From positions 111,759,039 to 111,823,038 of the forward strand of contig CM051460.1 of NCBI GenBank assembly GCA_028095005.1: 64,000 nt of DNA, written 5' to 3'. Shown here one piece after another: positions 43,621-58,220 of the stretch. Position numbers and translations under genes: made by a program. This DNA is from Rhynchospora pubera (taxonomy: Eukaryota; Streptophyta; Magnoliopsida; Poales; Cyperaceae). How positions within the stretch are numbered: the stretch's first letter is position 1; each line of letters opens with the position of its first letter. Below the pieces are notes generated by a model. It was not told the origin of the DNA, did no database searches, and saw nothing but the letters and a program-made list of their open reading frames with translations.

Positions 43621-45055
43621 GACTAGCTATTTTATTTGTAGATTCCTTCAAAAAGGAAAAATATTCCATTTTGACATTATAATCGTTGATGAACAAACAA
43701 GAAAACATCAGTTTTGATAGTAACAACATACAACATGATATCAGTAGCAACTCTCAAGTCAAACATCTGGGTGCTTTGATTTACAATGGTGTTTTTATAA
43801 TTTAAATTTGATGTTACATTTAGTTGAAAACTAATATCTCATCATGATCTGAATGAGAAACTTCTAGCTGTAAAACTTTGTGCAATTATTGCCCTACCTC
43901 CGAATATTTTTCTAATTACTATCGCCGGAATGTAGTTCCCACAAAATATTTTCCAATTATTATCTTAACTTTTTAATTAAAAAGTATGCTCGAGTGGCGC
44001 CACCACCTAGAATTAAAGCAATAACAATAATAATAAATTTAAGGGAAAGGCGCGTATATGCATATATTCCTCATTCCTGTCATAGAGATACAATCTTTTT
44101 TTTATTTGATACGTTCTTGATTTTATTTAGACGAAGATATCGTGTATATTGGACTATGTCTATATTAGCATATTTTTTTTGAAAGGAGAAACATAATAAA
44201 CGATAGAAAAATCGAAAAGGAACAGCTCTTACTAGCCACTAAATAGATAACATAAATAGCAGTACTATACCACTAGTCCACATACGTCCAACAACATTAT
44301 TGATAATCCAAAGTATCTTACTCACCAGGCTGCAGCTACACGCACTCTTTTTCTTCTTTTTGTTTCTTTTTTTTTTTTTTCCTTAGAAGTGGCTGTCCTA
44401 AACTGAAAGTTTCTTCACTATTTTCCATTCTCATGGTATGGATGTGGTTGCTATTCTCTCTACTGCTACATTGTTTCTCTGCTGCCTCTTTTAATGTCTA
44501 CATTTTTTTTACATGCTTATGTTAACTAGATATATGCATCTATGATTCTATGTACATATTTACATAACCAGTTTTTTTAGTTATTCCTCACATTGTTTTT
44601 ATATGAGTTTAGTGTAGTGTTCTGTCAGTTAGAACGGACCAGTCGGACTGGGCTGGGGCGGATCGCCCCATAATGGAACGGTCCGTTCCAATCAGTAGAG
44701 TGCACATTGACAGAATGTTGTGAACATCGCACCCTTTGGTTAAAACACTGCATTTGCATCTTCTGAGCGATTTGAACCCTCTATATATACCTTCTCTATG
44801 ATGGAAGAGAGTATGTGAGAGGCTTCTTTCAGTTCTAACTCTAGTTTAGACAAGAGAGACAGAAGATAAGGAATTTTCAGAGGGAACGAGTCAAGGCCGA
44901 CCAACCCCTGAAAACACCATCAGTTGGGTTCGACACATCGGCTTTGTAGTGCTTCTCTCACTGCAGGATATGGAGCAGATATGCTTGAAGAGAAGGAGAC
45001 GCGCTGGGCTTGCGGGTTTCAATTTCATCCACTCAACACTTGATTTCGATTAGCG
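43621..45055. other. spacer with a GC-rich inverted-repeat cluster and possible promoter
   Basis: At 44616-44720, GC-rich palindromes stand out in AT-rich DNA: GAACGGACC with GGTCCGTTC, and GGGGCG-GAT-CGCCCC. A TATATATA element lies near 44783. This could be a promoter for the weak exons at 45056-45368, or a transposon relic. Confidence 0.35.
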
Positions 45056-45368
45056 ATGGCACGAGGTATTTTACGATTCCTGGTTAATTCCGCATTCTAG
45101 AATCGTTGTAGCACTTACATTTAGAACCGGAAAGAAAAAGAAGAAGAAGCGAGTCACATGGAGAGCAAAAAGATTGAAATAGATGACCTTCTACAACTGA
45201 AAATGTAAGTTATCCTACTCACACTTTTTTTTTCTTTTCACCAAGTAAATTACACAAAGGATTGAAATGGATGACCTTCTACAACTGAAAATGTAAGCTA
45301 TCCTACTCACACTTTTTTTTTCTTTTCTTTTTTAGTAGCTATCATCCTAATAAAATGCTCTCTGGAAG
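45056..45368 (+). pseudogene. weak exon series left of the satellite (unidentified)
   Basis: An ATG at 45056 is followed after 10 nt by a GT donor (45066). A second exon-like block reads MESKKIEIDDLLQLK and ends at AT|GTAAGT (45204); a near copy of its last 30 bp ends at AT|GTAAGC (45292). A third block, 45339-45368, continues in phase with either copy (YHPNKMLSG) and ends at AG|GTAACT. The first join is out of phase. The protein is not recognised. The duplicated exon and lack of continuation suggest a relic. Confidence 0.3.
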
Positions 45369-45876
45369 GTAACTCCCTCTCTAAGTTCCTTCAGCGTGTG
45401 TATGCTGAATAGGTGAGGGCTTCATTTTGCATGGTCTTCTGGATGCCCATTCATAGGAGAAAGGGTTGGGCACTTTGGCAGGGGATAATCATCAACATTT
45501 TCAAAGAAAATTTCCCCTTTCACCCCTGCTGGTTAGTTTGATATTCCCTTCTTTACTTCTATAGGATCTTACTGCAGCCATTTTAATTTCATTTTCAAAG
45601 ATGCTTCTTGACCATTGCAACAGTGATGGGCATGTTCCATTTTAGAGCAGTAATTGAATCAACATGAGCTTTGCATACTGAACTTTCTCTCTCTCTCTCT
45701 GATTTTTTTTTGTTTTGAAATAGGCATAGTCTGGTTTTATTCCAGATTTTGAAATTCCTCTCAATGTGTTGGTGATAATCTGTTATTTTTTAAAATTGGG
45801 CACAGTGAGTAATGCAACACCAATTTCAGTTGCTTTGTATTTCGAGTGTAGCTTTCAGCACAGTTTCATCTTGTTG
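45369..45876. other. spacer before the satellite array
   Basis: AT-rich with a CT microsatellite at about 45687-45701. Nothing coding is seen. Confidence 0.45.
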
Positions 45877-48800
45877 GATTGCTCAGAATTGCATTATTTG
45901 CACTTTATATGCGTAATTACCATACATAATCCAATCTTTCTTAATAATAAACATATAAATCGTACTCTATACAGTATAAAGAGTTTAAATGTGGATTATT
46001 ATGATGAAATGACTTAGAATGAATCCATAAACGATTGAAATGCTCAAATGATGCTCTGAATTACATTATCTGCAGTTTATATATGTAATTATCATGTATA
46101 AACTAATATTTTTAAATGAATAACATATGAATCATATTTTTGACAATATTTAGAACTCAAATATAGAATATTATGATTAAATTAATTAGAATGAATCCAA
46201 AAACAATTGAAATGCTCAAACGATGATAAGAATTGCATTCTTTGCCTTGTATACACGAAATTACCTTGTATAATGCAATTTTTTTGAATAAATAACATAT
46301 GAATCATATTCAATACAGTATATATTGTGATAAAATTACTTATAATGAATCCAGAAACGATTGAAATGCTGAAATGATGTTCAGAATTGCATTATGTGCA
46401 CTATATATGCGCAATTACCATGTATAATCCATTTTTTTAATATAAAACATATGAATTATATTTTAGGCAGTATAAAGAGTTTAAAAGTAGATTAGTGTGA
46501 TGAAATGACTTAGAATTAATCCAGAAATGATTGAAATGCTAAAATGATGCTCATAATTGCATTATTTGCAGTTTATATGCATAATTACCATGTCTAATGC
46601 AATCTTTTCGAATAAATAACATATGAACCATATTCAAGACAGTATAAAGAGTTTAAATATTGACTATTATGATGAAATTACTTATAATGAATCCAGAAAC
46701 GATTGAAATGCTCAAATGATGCTCAGAATTGCATTATTTGCACTTTCTGTGCATTAGTTGCAGTTTATATGCGTAATTTCCATGTATAACACAATCTTTT
46801 TGAATAAATAAAATATAAATCATATTCAATACAGTATAAAGATTTCAAATATTCAATTTTGTGATGAAATTACTTAGAATAAATACAGAACGATTGAAAT
46901 GCTCAAATGATGCTCAGAATTGCATTATTTGCACTTTATGTGCGTTATTTGCACTTTATATGCGTAATTACTTTGTATAATCCAATCTTTTTTAATAAAC
47001 ATTTTATGAATCGTATTCTAGAGAATCTAAAGTGTTTAAATGTAGATTATTAAGATGAAATGACTTAGAATAAATCCAGAAATGATTGAAATGCTCAAAT
47101 GACGCTCCGAATGGCATTGTTTGCAATTTATGTGCGTAATTACCATGCATAATGCAATCATTTTGAATAAATAACATAAGAATCATATTCAAGATGGTAT
47201 AAAGAGTTTAAATATTAAATATGGTGATGAAATTACTAAGAATTACTCAAGAAACGATTGAAATGCTCAAATGATGCTCAGAATTGTATTATTTGCACTT
47301 TATATGCGTAATTACCGTGTATAACCCAATCTTTTATGAATAAATAACATATGAATCATATTCTAGACAGTATAAAGATTTAAAAATTGAATATTGTTAT
47401 GAAATGACATAGAATGAATCTAGAAACGATTGAAATGCTCAGAATTGCATTATTTGCACTTTCTGTTCTTCATTTGCACTTTATATGCGTAATTACCAAG
47501 TATAATTCAATCTTTCTTAATAATTAACATATGAATCGTACTGTAGATAGTATAAAGAGTTTAAATGTAGATTATTATGATGAAAAGATTAGAATGAATC
47601 CATAAATTGCTCAAATGATGCTCTGAATTACATTATTTGCAGTTTATATGCGTAATTATCATGTATAAACCAATATTTTTAAATGAATAACATATGAATC
47701 ATATTCTTGACAGTATAAAGAGCTTAAATATAGAATATTTTGATTAAATTACTTAGAATAAATTCAAAAATGATTGAAATAATAAAATGATGATAAGAAT
47801 TGCGTTATTTGCCTTTTATACGCGTAATTACCATGTATAATACAATCTTTTTGAATAAATAACAGATGAATCATATTCAATACAGTATAAAACGTTTAAA
47901 CATTGAATATTGTGATAAAATTAATTAAAATGAATCCCAAAATGATTGAAATGCTCAAATGATGCTCATAAATGCATTATTTGCACTTTATATGCGTAAT
48001 TACCATGTATAATTCAATCTTTTTTAATATATAACATATGAATTGTATTCAAGGCAGTATTAAAGAGTTTAAATGTAGATTATTGTGATGAAATGACTTA
48101 GGATGAATCCAGAAACTATTGAAATGCTCAAATGATGCTCAGAATTGCATTATTTGCACTTTCTGTGCGTTATTTGTACTTTATATGCGTAATTACTTTG
48201 TATAATCCAATCTTTCTAAATAAATATCTTATGAATCATATTCTACAGAGTCTAAAGTGTTTAAATGTAGATTATTGTGATGAAATGACTAAGAATAAAT
48301 CCAGAAAAGATTGAAACACCCAAATGATGCGTAGAATGGCATTGTTTGCATTTTATATGCATAATTACCATGTCTAATGCAATCTTTTTGAATAAATAAC
48401 ATATGAACCTTATCCAAGACAGTATAAAGTGATTAAATATTGACTATTGTGATCAAATTACTTATAATAACTCAAGTGACGATTGAAATGATCAAATGAT
48501 GATTAGAATTGCATTATTTGCACTTTCTGTGCGTTATTTGCACTTTATATGAGTAATTACTTTGTATAATCCAAACTTTATGAATAAATATCTTATGAAT
48601 CTTATTCTAGAGAGTCTAAAGTGTTTAAATGTAGTTTATTAGGTTGAAATAACTTAGAATAAATCTAGAAACGATTGAAATGCTCAAATGACACTCAGAA
48701 TGGCATTGTTTGCATTTTATATGTGTAATTACCTTGTATAATCCAATCTTTTTGAATAAATAACATATGAATCATATTATGGAGAGTATAAAGAATTTAA

Positions 48801-51800
48801 ACATTGAATATTATGATGAAATGACTTAGAATGAATCAAGATACAATTGAAATGCTCAGAATTGCATTATTTCCACTTTTTGTTTTTCATTTGCATGTCT
48901 AATGCAAGCTTTTTGAATAAATAACATATGAATCTTATCCAAGACAGTATAAAGAGTTTAAATGTAGTTTATTATGAAGAAATGACTTAGAATGAATCCA
49001 TAAACGATTGAAATAATCAAATGATGCTCTGAATTGCATTATTTGCACGTTCTGTACGTTATTTGCACTTTATATGCTCAATTACTTTGTATAATCCAAT
49101 TTTTTTGAATAAATATCTTACGAATCGTATTCTAGAGAGTCTAAAGTGTTTAAATGTAGATTATTGTGACGAAATGACTTAGAATAAGTCAAGAAACGAT
49201 TGAATGGCATTGTTTGCATATTGTATGCATAATTTCCATGTCTAATGCAATCTTTATGTACATATGAACCTTATCCAAGACAGTATAAATAGTTTAAATA
49301 TTGAATATTGTGATCAAATTACTTATAATAAATCCAGAAACGATTGAAATGCTCAAATGAAGCTCAGAATTGCATTATTTGTACTTTCTGTGCGTTATTT
49401 GCACTTTATATGCGTAATTATTTTGTATAATCCACTCTTTTTGAATAAATATCTTATGAATCGTATTCTAGAGAGTTTAAAATGTTTAAATGTAGATTAT
49501 AATGATGAAATGACTTAGAATAAATCCAGAAACGATTGAAATGCTCAAATGATGCTCAGAATGGCATTGTTTGCATTTTATATGCGTAATTACCATGAAT
49601 AATACAATCATTTTGAATAAATAAAATATGAATCATATTCTAGATAGTATAAAGTGTTTAAATTTTGAATATTGTCATGAATTACTTAGAATTAATCCAG
49701 AAACGTTTGAAATGCTCAATTGATGCTCAGAGTTGCATTTATTTGCACTTTCTGTGCATTAGTTGTAGTTTATATGCTTAATTTCCATGTATAATGCAAT
49801 CTTTTTGAATAAATAAAATATGAATCATATTCCATACAGTACAAAGATTTTAAATATTGAATATTTTGATGAATTTACTTAGAATGAATCCCGAAACGAT
49901 TGAAATGCATAAATGATGCAAAGAATTGCATTATTTGCATTTCTGTGCATTATTTGCACTTTATATGCGTAATTACTTTGTATAATCCAATCTTTTTGAA
50001 TAAATATCTTATGAATCGTATTCTAGAGAGTCTAAAGTGTTTAATGTAGATTATTGTGTTGAAATGACTTAGAATAAAGCCAGAAACTATTGAAACGCAC
50101 AAATGATGCTCAGAATGACATTGTTTGCATTTTATATGAATAATTACCTTGTCTAATGCAATCTTTTTGAATACATAACATATGAACCTTATCCAAGACA
50201 GTATAAAGAGTTCAAATATTGACTTTTGTGATCAATTAACTTATAATGAATCCAGAAACGATTGAAATGCTTAAATGATACTCAGAATTGCATTATTTGC
50301 ACCTTCTGTGCGTTATTTGCAGTTTCTATGCGTAATTACTTAGTATAATTTTGAATAAATATCTTATGGATCGTGTTCTAGAGTGTCTAAAGTGTTTAAA
50401 TGTAGATTATTATGATGAAATGACTTATAATAAATCCAGAAACGATTGAAATGCTCAAATGATGCTCAGAATGGCATTGTTTGCATTTTATATGCGTAAT
50501 TACCATGTATAATGCAATCGTTTTGAATAAATAACATATGAAACATATTCAAGACAGTATAAAGAGTTTAAATATTGAATATTGTGATGAAATTACTTAG
50601 AATTAGTCCAGAAACGTTTGAAATGCTCAAATGATACTCAGAATTTCATTAAATATAGAATATTGCGATTAATATTTTTAAATGAATAACATATGAATCA
50701 TATTTTAACAGTATAAAGAGCTTAAATATAGTATATTGCGATTAAATTAATTAGTATGAATCCAAAAACGATTGAAATGCTCAAATGATATTAAGAATTG
50801 CATTATTTGTTTTTTATACGCGTAATTACCATGTATAATGCAATCTTTTTGAATAAGTAACATATGAATCATATTCAATACAGTACAAAAAATATAAACA
50901 TTGAATATTGTGATAAAAAATTACTTATAATGAATCCAGAAACGATTGAAATGCTAAAATAATGCTCATAATTGCATTATTTGTACTTTTCGTGCGTAAT
51001 TACCATGTATAATCCAATATTTTTTTAATATATAACATATCAATCATATTTTAGGCAGTATAAAGAGATTAATGTAGATTATTGTGATGAAATGACTTAG
51101 AATGAATCCAGAAACGATTGAAATGCTCAAATGATGCTCAGAATTGCATTATATGCAGTTTATAAGCGTAATTATCATCTATAATGCAATCCTTTTGAAT
51201 AAATAACATATGAATCAAATTCTAGACAGTATAAAGAATTTAAATATTGAATATTGCGATGAAAGGACTTATAATGAATCTAGAAAAGATTGAAATGCTC
51301 AGAATTGTATTATTTGCAATTTCTGTGCTTTATTTGCAATTTATATGCGTAATTACCATGTATAATCTAATTTTTCTGAATAATTAACATATGAATCGTA
51401 CTCTAGACAGTATAAGGACTCTAAATGTAGATTATTATGATGAAATGACTTAGAATGAAACCAGAAATGATTGAAATTCTCAAATGATACTCAAAATTGC
51501 AATTTTTTAAATTTATATGCGTAATTACCATGTCTAATGCAATCTTTTGGAATAAATAACATATGAACCATATACGAGACAGTATAAAGAGTTTAAATTT
51601 AGACTATTGTGATGAAATTACTTATAATGAATCCAGAAATTGTTGAAATGCTCAAATGATGTTCAGAATTGCATTATTTCACTTTCTGTTCGTTGTAGTT
51701 TATATGCTTCATTTCCATGTATAATGCAATATTTTTTAATAAATGAAATATGTATCATATTCAATACACTATAAAGATTTTAAATATTGAATATCGCGAT

Positions 51801-54800
51801 GAAATTACTTAGAATGACTCCAGAAACGATTGAAATGCTCAAATGATGCTCAGAATTGCATTATTTGCACTTTCTATGCGTTATTTGCACTTCATATGCG
51901 TAATTACTTTGTATAATCCAATATTTTTGAATAAAAATCTTATGAATCATATTCTAGAGAGTCTAAAGTGTTTAAATATAGATTATTGTGATGAAAGAAC
52001 ATAGAATAAATCCAGAAACGATTGAAATGCTCAAATGACGCTCAGAATGGCATTGTTTGCATTTTATATGCGTAATTACCATGTATAATGCAATCGTTTT
52101 GAATAAATAACATATGGATCATATTTAAAACAGTGTAAAGAGTTTAAATATTGAATATTGTGATGTTTACTTAGAATTAATCCAGAAACGTTTGAAATGC
52201 TCAAATGATGTTTAGAATTGCATTATTTGCATTTTTTATGCGTAATTAATTAGTGTAATCCCCTCTTTTTGAATAAATATCTTATGAATCGTGTTCTAGA
52301 GAGTCTAAAGTGTTTAAATGTAGTTTATTATGATGAAATGACTTAGAATGAATCCATAAACGATTGAAATGCTCAAATGATGCTCTGAATTGCATTATTT
52401 GCAGTTTATATGAATAATTATCATGTAAAAACTAATATTTTTAATTAAATAACATATGAATCATATTCTTGACAGTGTAAAGAGCTTAAATATAGAATAT
52501 TGTTATTAAATTACTTAGAATGAATCCAAAAAGATCGAAATGCTCTAATAATGATAAGAATTGCATTATTTGTCTTTTATACGCGTAATTACCATGTAAA
52601 ATGCAATCTTTTTGAATAAATAATATATGAATCAAATTCAATACTGTACAAATAGTTTAAACATTTAATATTGAGATAAAATTACTTATAATGAATCCAG
52701 AAACGATTGAAATGCTCAAATGATGCTCATAATTGCATTATTTGCACTTTATATGCGTAATTAACATGTATAATCCAATATTTTTTAACATATAACATAT
52801 GAATCGTATTTTAGGCAGTATAAAGAGTTTAAATGTAGATTATTGTGATGAAATAACTTCAAATGAATCCAGAAACGATTGAAATGCTCAAATGATGCTC
52901 AGAATTGCATTATTTGCAGTTTATATGCTTAATAACCATCTATAATCCAATCTTTTTGAATAAATAACACATGAATCATATTCCAAACTCTATAAAGAGT
53001 TTAAATATTGAATATTGTGATGAATTAACTTAGAATGAATCTAGAAATGATTGAAATGCTCAGAATTGGATTATTTGCAATTTCTGTGCTTTATTTGCAC
53101 TTTATATGCGTAATTACCTTGTATAATTCAATTTTTCTGAATAATTAACATATGAATCATACTCTAGAAAGTTTAAAGACTCTAAATGTAGATTATTAGA
53201 TGATATGACTTAGAATGAATCCAGAAATGATTGAAATGCTCAAATGATACTCAGAATTGCATTGTGTGCAGTTTATACTATGTGTAATGCAATCTTTTTG
53301 AATAAATAACATATGAACCATATTCAAGACAGTATAAAGAGTTTAAATATTGACTATTATGATGAAATTACTTATAATGAATCCAGAAACCGATTCTGAA
53401 TCCAGAAACTAATGCACAGAAAGTGCAAATAATGCAATTCTGAATCCAGAAACGATTGAAATACTCAAATGATGCACAGAATTGCATTATTTGCACTTTC
53501 TGTGCATTATTTGCACTTTATATGCGTAATTACTTTATACAATCCAACCTTTTCGAATAAATATCTTATGGATCGTATTCTCGAGAGGCTAAAGTGTTTA
53601 TATGTCGATTGTTGTGATGAAATGACTTAGAATAAATCTAGAAACGATTGAAACGCTCAAATGATGCTCAGAATGGCATTGTTTGCATTTTATAAGCATA
53701 ATTACCATGTCTAATGCAATCATTTTTAGTACATAACATATGAACCTTATCCAAGACAGTATTAAGAGTTTAAATATTGACTATTGTGATCAAATTACTT
53801 ATAATGAATGCATAAACGACTGAAATGCTCAAATGATGCTCAGAAATGCATTATTTGCATTTTCGGTTTGTTATTTACACTTTATATGCGTAATTACTTT
53901 GTATAATCCAATCTTATTGAATAAATATCTTATGAATCGTATTGTAGAGAGTCTAAAGTGTTTAAATATTGATTACTCTGATGAAAAGACTTAGAATAAA
54001 TCTAGAAACGATTGAAATGCTCAAATGACGCTCAGAATGCCATTGTTTGCATTTTATATGCGTAATTACCATGTATAATCCAATCCTTTTGAATAAATAA
54101 CATATGAATCATATTCAAGACAGTATAAAGAGTTTAAATATTGAATATTGTGATGAAATTACAAAGAATTAATCCAGAAACGATTGAAATGCTCAAATGG
54201 TGCTCAGATTTGCATTATTTCCATTTTATTTGTGTAATTACCATGTATAATCCAATCTTTTTGAGTAAATAACATTTAAAAACATATTCTAGACAGTATA
54301 AAGAATTTAAACAATGAATATTCTGATGAAATGACTTAGAATAAATCCAGAAATGATTGAAATGCTCAGAATTGCATTAATTGCACTTTTTGTTCTGCAT
54401 TTGCATGTCTAATGCAATCTTCTTGAATAAATAATATATGAACCTTATCCAAAACAGTATAAAGAGTTTAAATGTATATTATTATGATGAAATGACTTAA
54501 AATGGATCCATAAACGATTGAAATGTTGAAATGATGCTCTGAATTGCATTATTTGCAGTTTATATGCGTAATTATCATGTATAAACTAATATTTTTAAAT
54601 GAATAACATATAAATCATATTCTTGACTATATAAAGAGCATAAATATTGAATATAGTGATTAAATTACTTAGAATGAATGTTAAAACAATTGAAATTATC
54701 AAATGATGATAAGAATTGCATTATTTATCTTTTATACGCGTAATTACCTTGTATAATGCAATCTTTTTGAATAAATAACATATGAATCATATTCAATACA

Positions 54801-57800
54801 GCATAAAATGTTTAAATATTTAATATTGAGATAAAATTATTTATAATGAATCCAGAAACGATTTAAATGTTCAAATGATGCTCGGAATTGTATTATTTTC
54901 ACTTTTTGTGCATTATTTCCCCATTATATGCTTAATTACCATGTATAATCCAATCTTTTTTAATATATAACATATGAATCGTATTTTAGGCAGCATAAAG
55001 AGTTTAAATGTAGATTATTTTGATGAAATGACTTAGGATAAATCCAGAAACAATTGAAATGCTCAAATGATCCTCAGAATTGCATTATTTGCACTTTATA
55101 TGCCCAATTACTCTGTATAATCCAATCTTTTTATGTAAATATCTAATCAATCGTATTCTAGAGAGTCCAATGTGTCTAAACTGTAGATTATTTTTATGAA
55201 ATGAATTAGAATAAATCCAGAAACGATTGAAAGTCTCAAATGATGCTCAGAATGGCATTGTTTGCATTTTATATGTGTAATTACCATGTCTAATGCAATA
55301 TTTTTGAATAAATAACATATGAACCTTATCCAAGACGGTATAAAGAGTTTAAATGTTGACTACTGTGATCAAATTACTTATAATGAATCCAGAAACGATT
55401 GAAATGCTCAAATGATGCTCAGAATTGCATTATTTGCACTTTCTGGGCACTATTAGCAATTTATATGCGTAATTACTTTGTATAATCCAATTATTTTGAA
55501 TAAATAACATATGAATCATATTCAAGACAGTATAAAGAGTTTAAATATTGAATATTGTGATAAAATTACTTGGAATTAATCCAGAAATGATTAAAATGCT
55601 CAAATGATGCTCTGAATTGCATTATTTGCAGTTTATATGCGTAATTACCATGTATAATCCAATCTTTCTAACAAATAACATATGAATCATATTCTAGACA
55701 GTATAAAGAATTTAAATATTTAATTTTGTGATGAAATGACTTAGAATGAGTCTAGAAACGATTGAAATTCTCAGAATTGTATTATTTGCAATTTCTCTAG
55801 ACAGTATAAAGAGTCTAAGAGTAGATTATTATTATGAAATGACTTGGAATGAAACCAGAAATGATTGATATGTTCAAATGATGCTCAGAATTGTATTTTT
55901 TTCAATTTATATGCGGTATTACCATGTCTAATTCAATCTTTTTTAATAAATAACATACGAACCATAGCCAAGACAGTATAAAAAGTTTAAATTTTGACTG
56001 TTGTGATCAAAATACTTACAATGTATTAAAAAACGATTGAAATGCTCAAATAATGCTCAGAATTGCATTATTTGCACTTTCTGTGCATTTGTTGCAGTTT
56101 ATATGCGTAATTTCCTTGTATAATGCAATATTTTTAAATAAATAAAATATGAACCATATTCAATACAGTATAAATATTTAAAATATTGAATATTGTGATG
56201 AAATTACTTAGAATTAATCCAGAAACGATTGAAATGCTCAAATGATACTCAGAATTGTATTATTTGCACTTTCTTGGCGTTATTTGCACTATGCGTAATT
56301 ACTTTGTATAATCCAATCTTTTTGAATAAATATCTTATGAATCGTATTCTAGTGAGTCTGAAGTGTTTAAATGTATATTATTATGATGAAATGACTTAGA
56401 ATAAATCCAGAAACGATTGAAATGCTCATGACGCTCAGAATGGCATTGTTTGCATTTTATATGCTTAATTACCATGTATAATGCAATCGTTTTGAATAAA
56501 TAACATATGAATCATATTCTAGACAGTACAAAGAGTTTAAATATTGAATATTGTGATGAAATGACTTAGAATGAATCTAGAAACAATTGAAATGCTCAAA
56601 ATTGTATTATTTGCACTTTCTGTGCTTTATTTGAACTTTATATGAGTAATTACCTTGTACAATCCGATCTTTCTAAATAATTAACATATAAATCGTATTC
56701 TAGACAGTATAAAGAGTTTAAATGTAGAATATTATGATAAAATGACATAGAATGAATCAAGAAATGATGAAAAGCTCAAATGATGCTCAGAATTGTATTT
56801 TTTGCAGTTTATATGCGTAATTTCCATGTTTATTGCAATCTTTTTGAATAAATAAAATATCAATCAAATTCAATACAGTATAAAGATTTTAAATATTGAA
56901 TATTGTGATGAAATTACTTAGAATGAATCCAGAAACGATTGAAATACTCAAATGATTCTAAGAATTGCATTATTTGCACTTTCTTTGTGTTATTTGCACT
57001 TTATATGCGTAATTACTTTGTATAATCCAATCTTTTTTAATAAATATCTTATGAATCGTATTCTAGAAAGTCTAAAGTGTTTAAATGTAGATTATTGTAA
57101 TGAAATGACTTAGAATAAATCAAGAAACGATTGAAATGCTCAAATGATGTTCAGAATTGCATTATCTGCAGTATATATGCGTAATTACATCTATAATACA
57201 ATCTTTTTGAATAAATAACATATTAATCATATTCTAGACAGTATAAAGAATTTAAATATTGAATATTGTGATGAAATGACTTATAATGAATCTAGAAAAG
57301 ATTGAAATGCTCAAATGATTCTCAGAATTGCATTATTTTCAATTTATGTGCATTATTTGCATTTTATATGCGTAATTACTTTGTATAATCCAATCGTTTT
57401 TTGCATTATTTGCAATTTATATGCGTATTTTACATGTATAATGCAATTTTTTTGAATAAATAATATATGATTCATATTCTAGACAATATAAAGAGTTTAA
57501 ATATTGAATAATGTGATGAAATGACTTAGAATGAATCCAAAAATGATTAAAATGCTCACAGTTGCATTTATTTGCTCTTTCTGTGCATTTTTTGTATTTT
57601 ATATGCGTAATTACCATGTATAATCCAATCTTTCCGAATAATTAACATATGAATCGTATTCTAGACAGTATAAAGAGTTTAATTGTAGATTATTATGATG
57701 AAATGATTTAGAATGAATCCAGAAACGATTGAAATGCTCAAATGATGCTCCGAATTGCATTATTTGCAGTTTATATGCGTAATTACCATGTATAATCTAA

Positions 57801-58215
57801 TATTTTTGAATGAATAGCATATGAATCGTTTTCTACATAGTATAAAGAGTTTAAATATAAAATATTACGATGAAATGACTTAGAATGAATACATAAACGA
57901 TTGAAATGCTCAATTGATGCTCAGAATTGCATTATTTGCACTTTATATGCATAATTACCATGTATAATCCAATCTTTTTTAATAAATAACATATGAATCA
58001 TATTCTAGACACTATAAAGAGTTTAAATGTTGATTATTGTGATGAAATAATTTAAAATGAATTCAGAAACGATTGAAATGCTCAAATAATACTCAGAATT
58101 GCATTATTTGCAGTTTATATTCATAATCACCGTGTATAATGCAATCTTTTTTAATAAATCACATATAAATCATATTCTAGACAGTATCAAGAGTTTAAAT
58201 ATAGAATATATAATC
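45877..58215 (+). repeat. 12.3 kb satellite array, about 69 monomers
   Basis: Head-to-tail copies of a monomer of about 172 bp, or about 190 bp when it carries an extra CACTTTCTGTGCGTTATTTG segment. Landmarks in order: GAATTGCATTATTTGCA, TATATGCGTAATTACC, TTTTTGAATAAATAACATAT, CAGTATAAAGAGTTTAAAT, GATGAAATGACTTAGAAT, CAGAAACGATTGAAATGCTC. I counted about 69 GATTGAAAT landmarks. Monomer classes alternate in places: the long class and a class with GGCATTGTTTGCATTTT form dimers of about 340-375 bp (for example long-class marks at 48157 and 48520, 49926 and 50300). Monomers differ by roughly 5-20%. GC content is near 25%. No gene lies inside. Confidence 0.97.
53410..53509. repeat. perfect 33-bp inverted repeat inside the satellite
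   Basis: 53410-53442 is the exact reverse complement of 53477-53509, with a 34-base spacer. It is the only place I saw where a piece of the monomer lies in the opposite orientation, flanked by a short duplication of CTGAATCCAGAAAC. Confidence 0.9.
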
Positions 58216-58220
58216 CAATC

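Noticed and set aside
45369..45412. A micro-exon after 45368 joining the left-hand exon series
   Set aside because: It would need an intron of about 25 nt, too short for plants.
48132..48314. Frames of about 60-90 residues in the satellite (also near 45766, 47004, 57417 and 58099)
   Set aside because: They lie within tandem monomers, are not kept from monomer to monomer, and simply reflect gaps between stops.
45877..58215. CRISPR-like array
   Set aside because: The repeats are long, contiguous and diverged, without unique spacers; this is a eukaryotic satellite.
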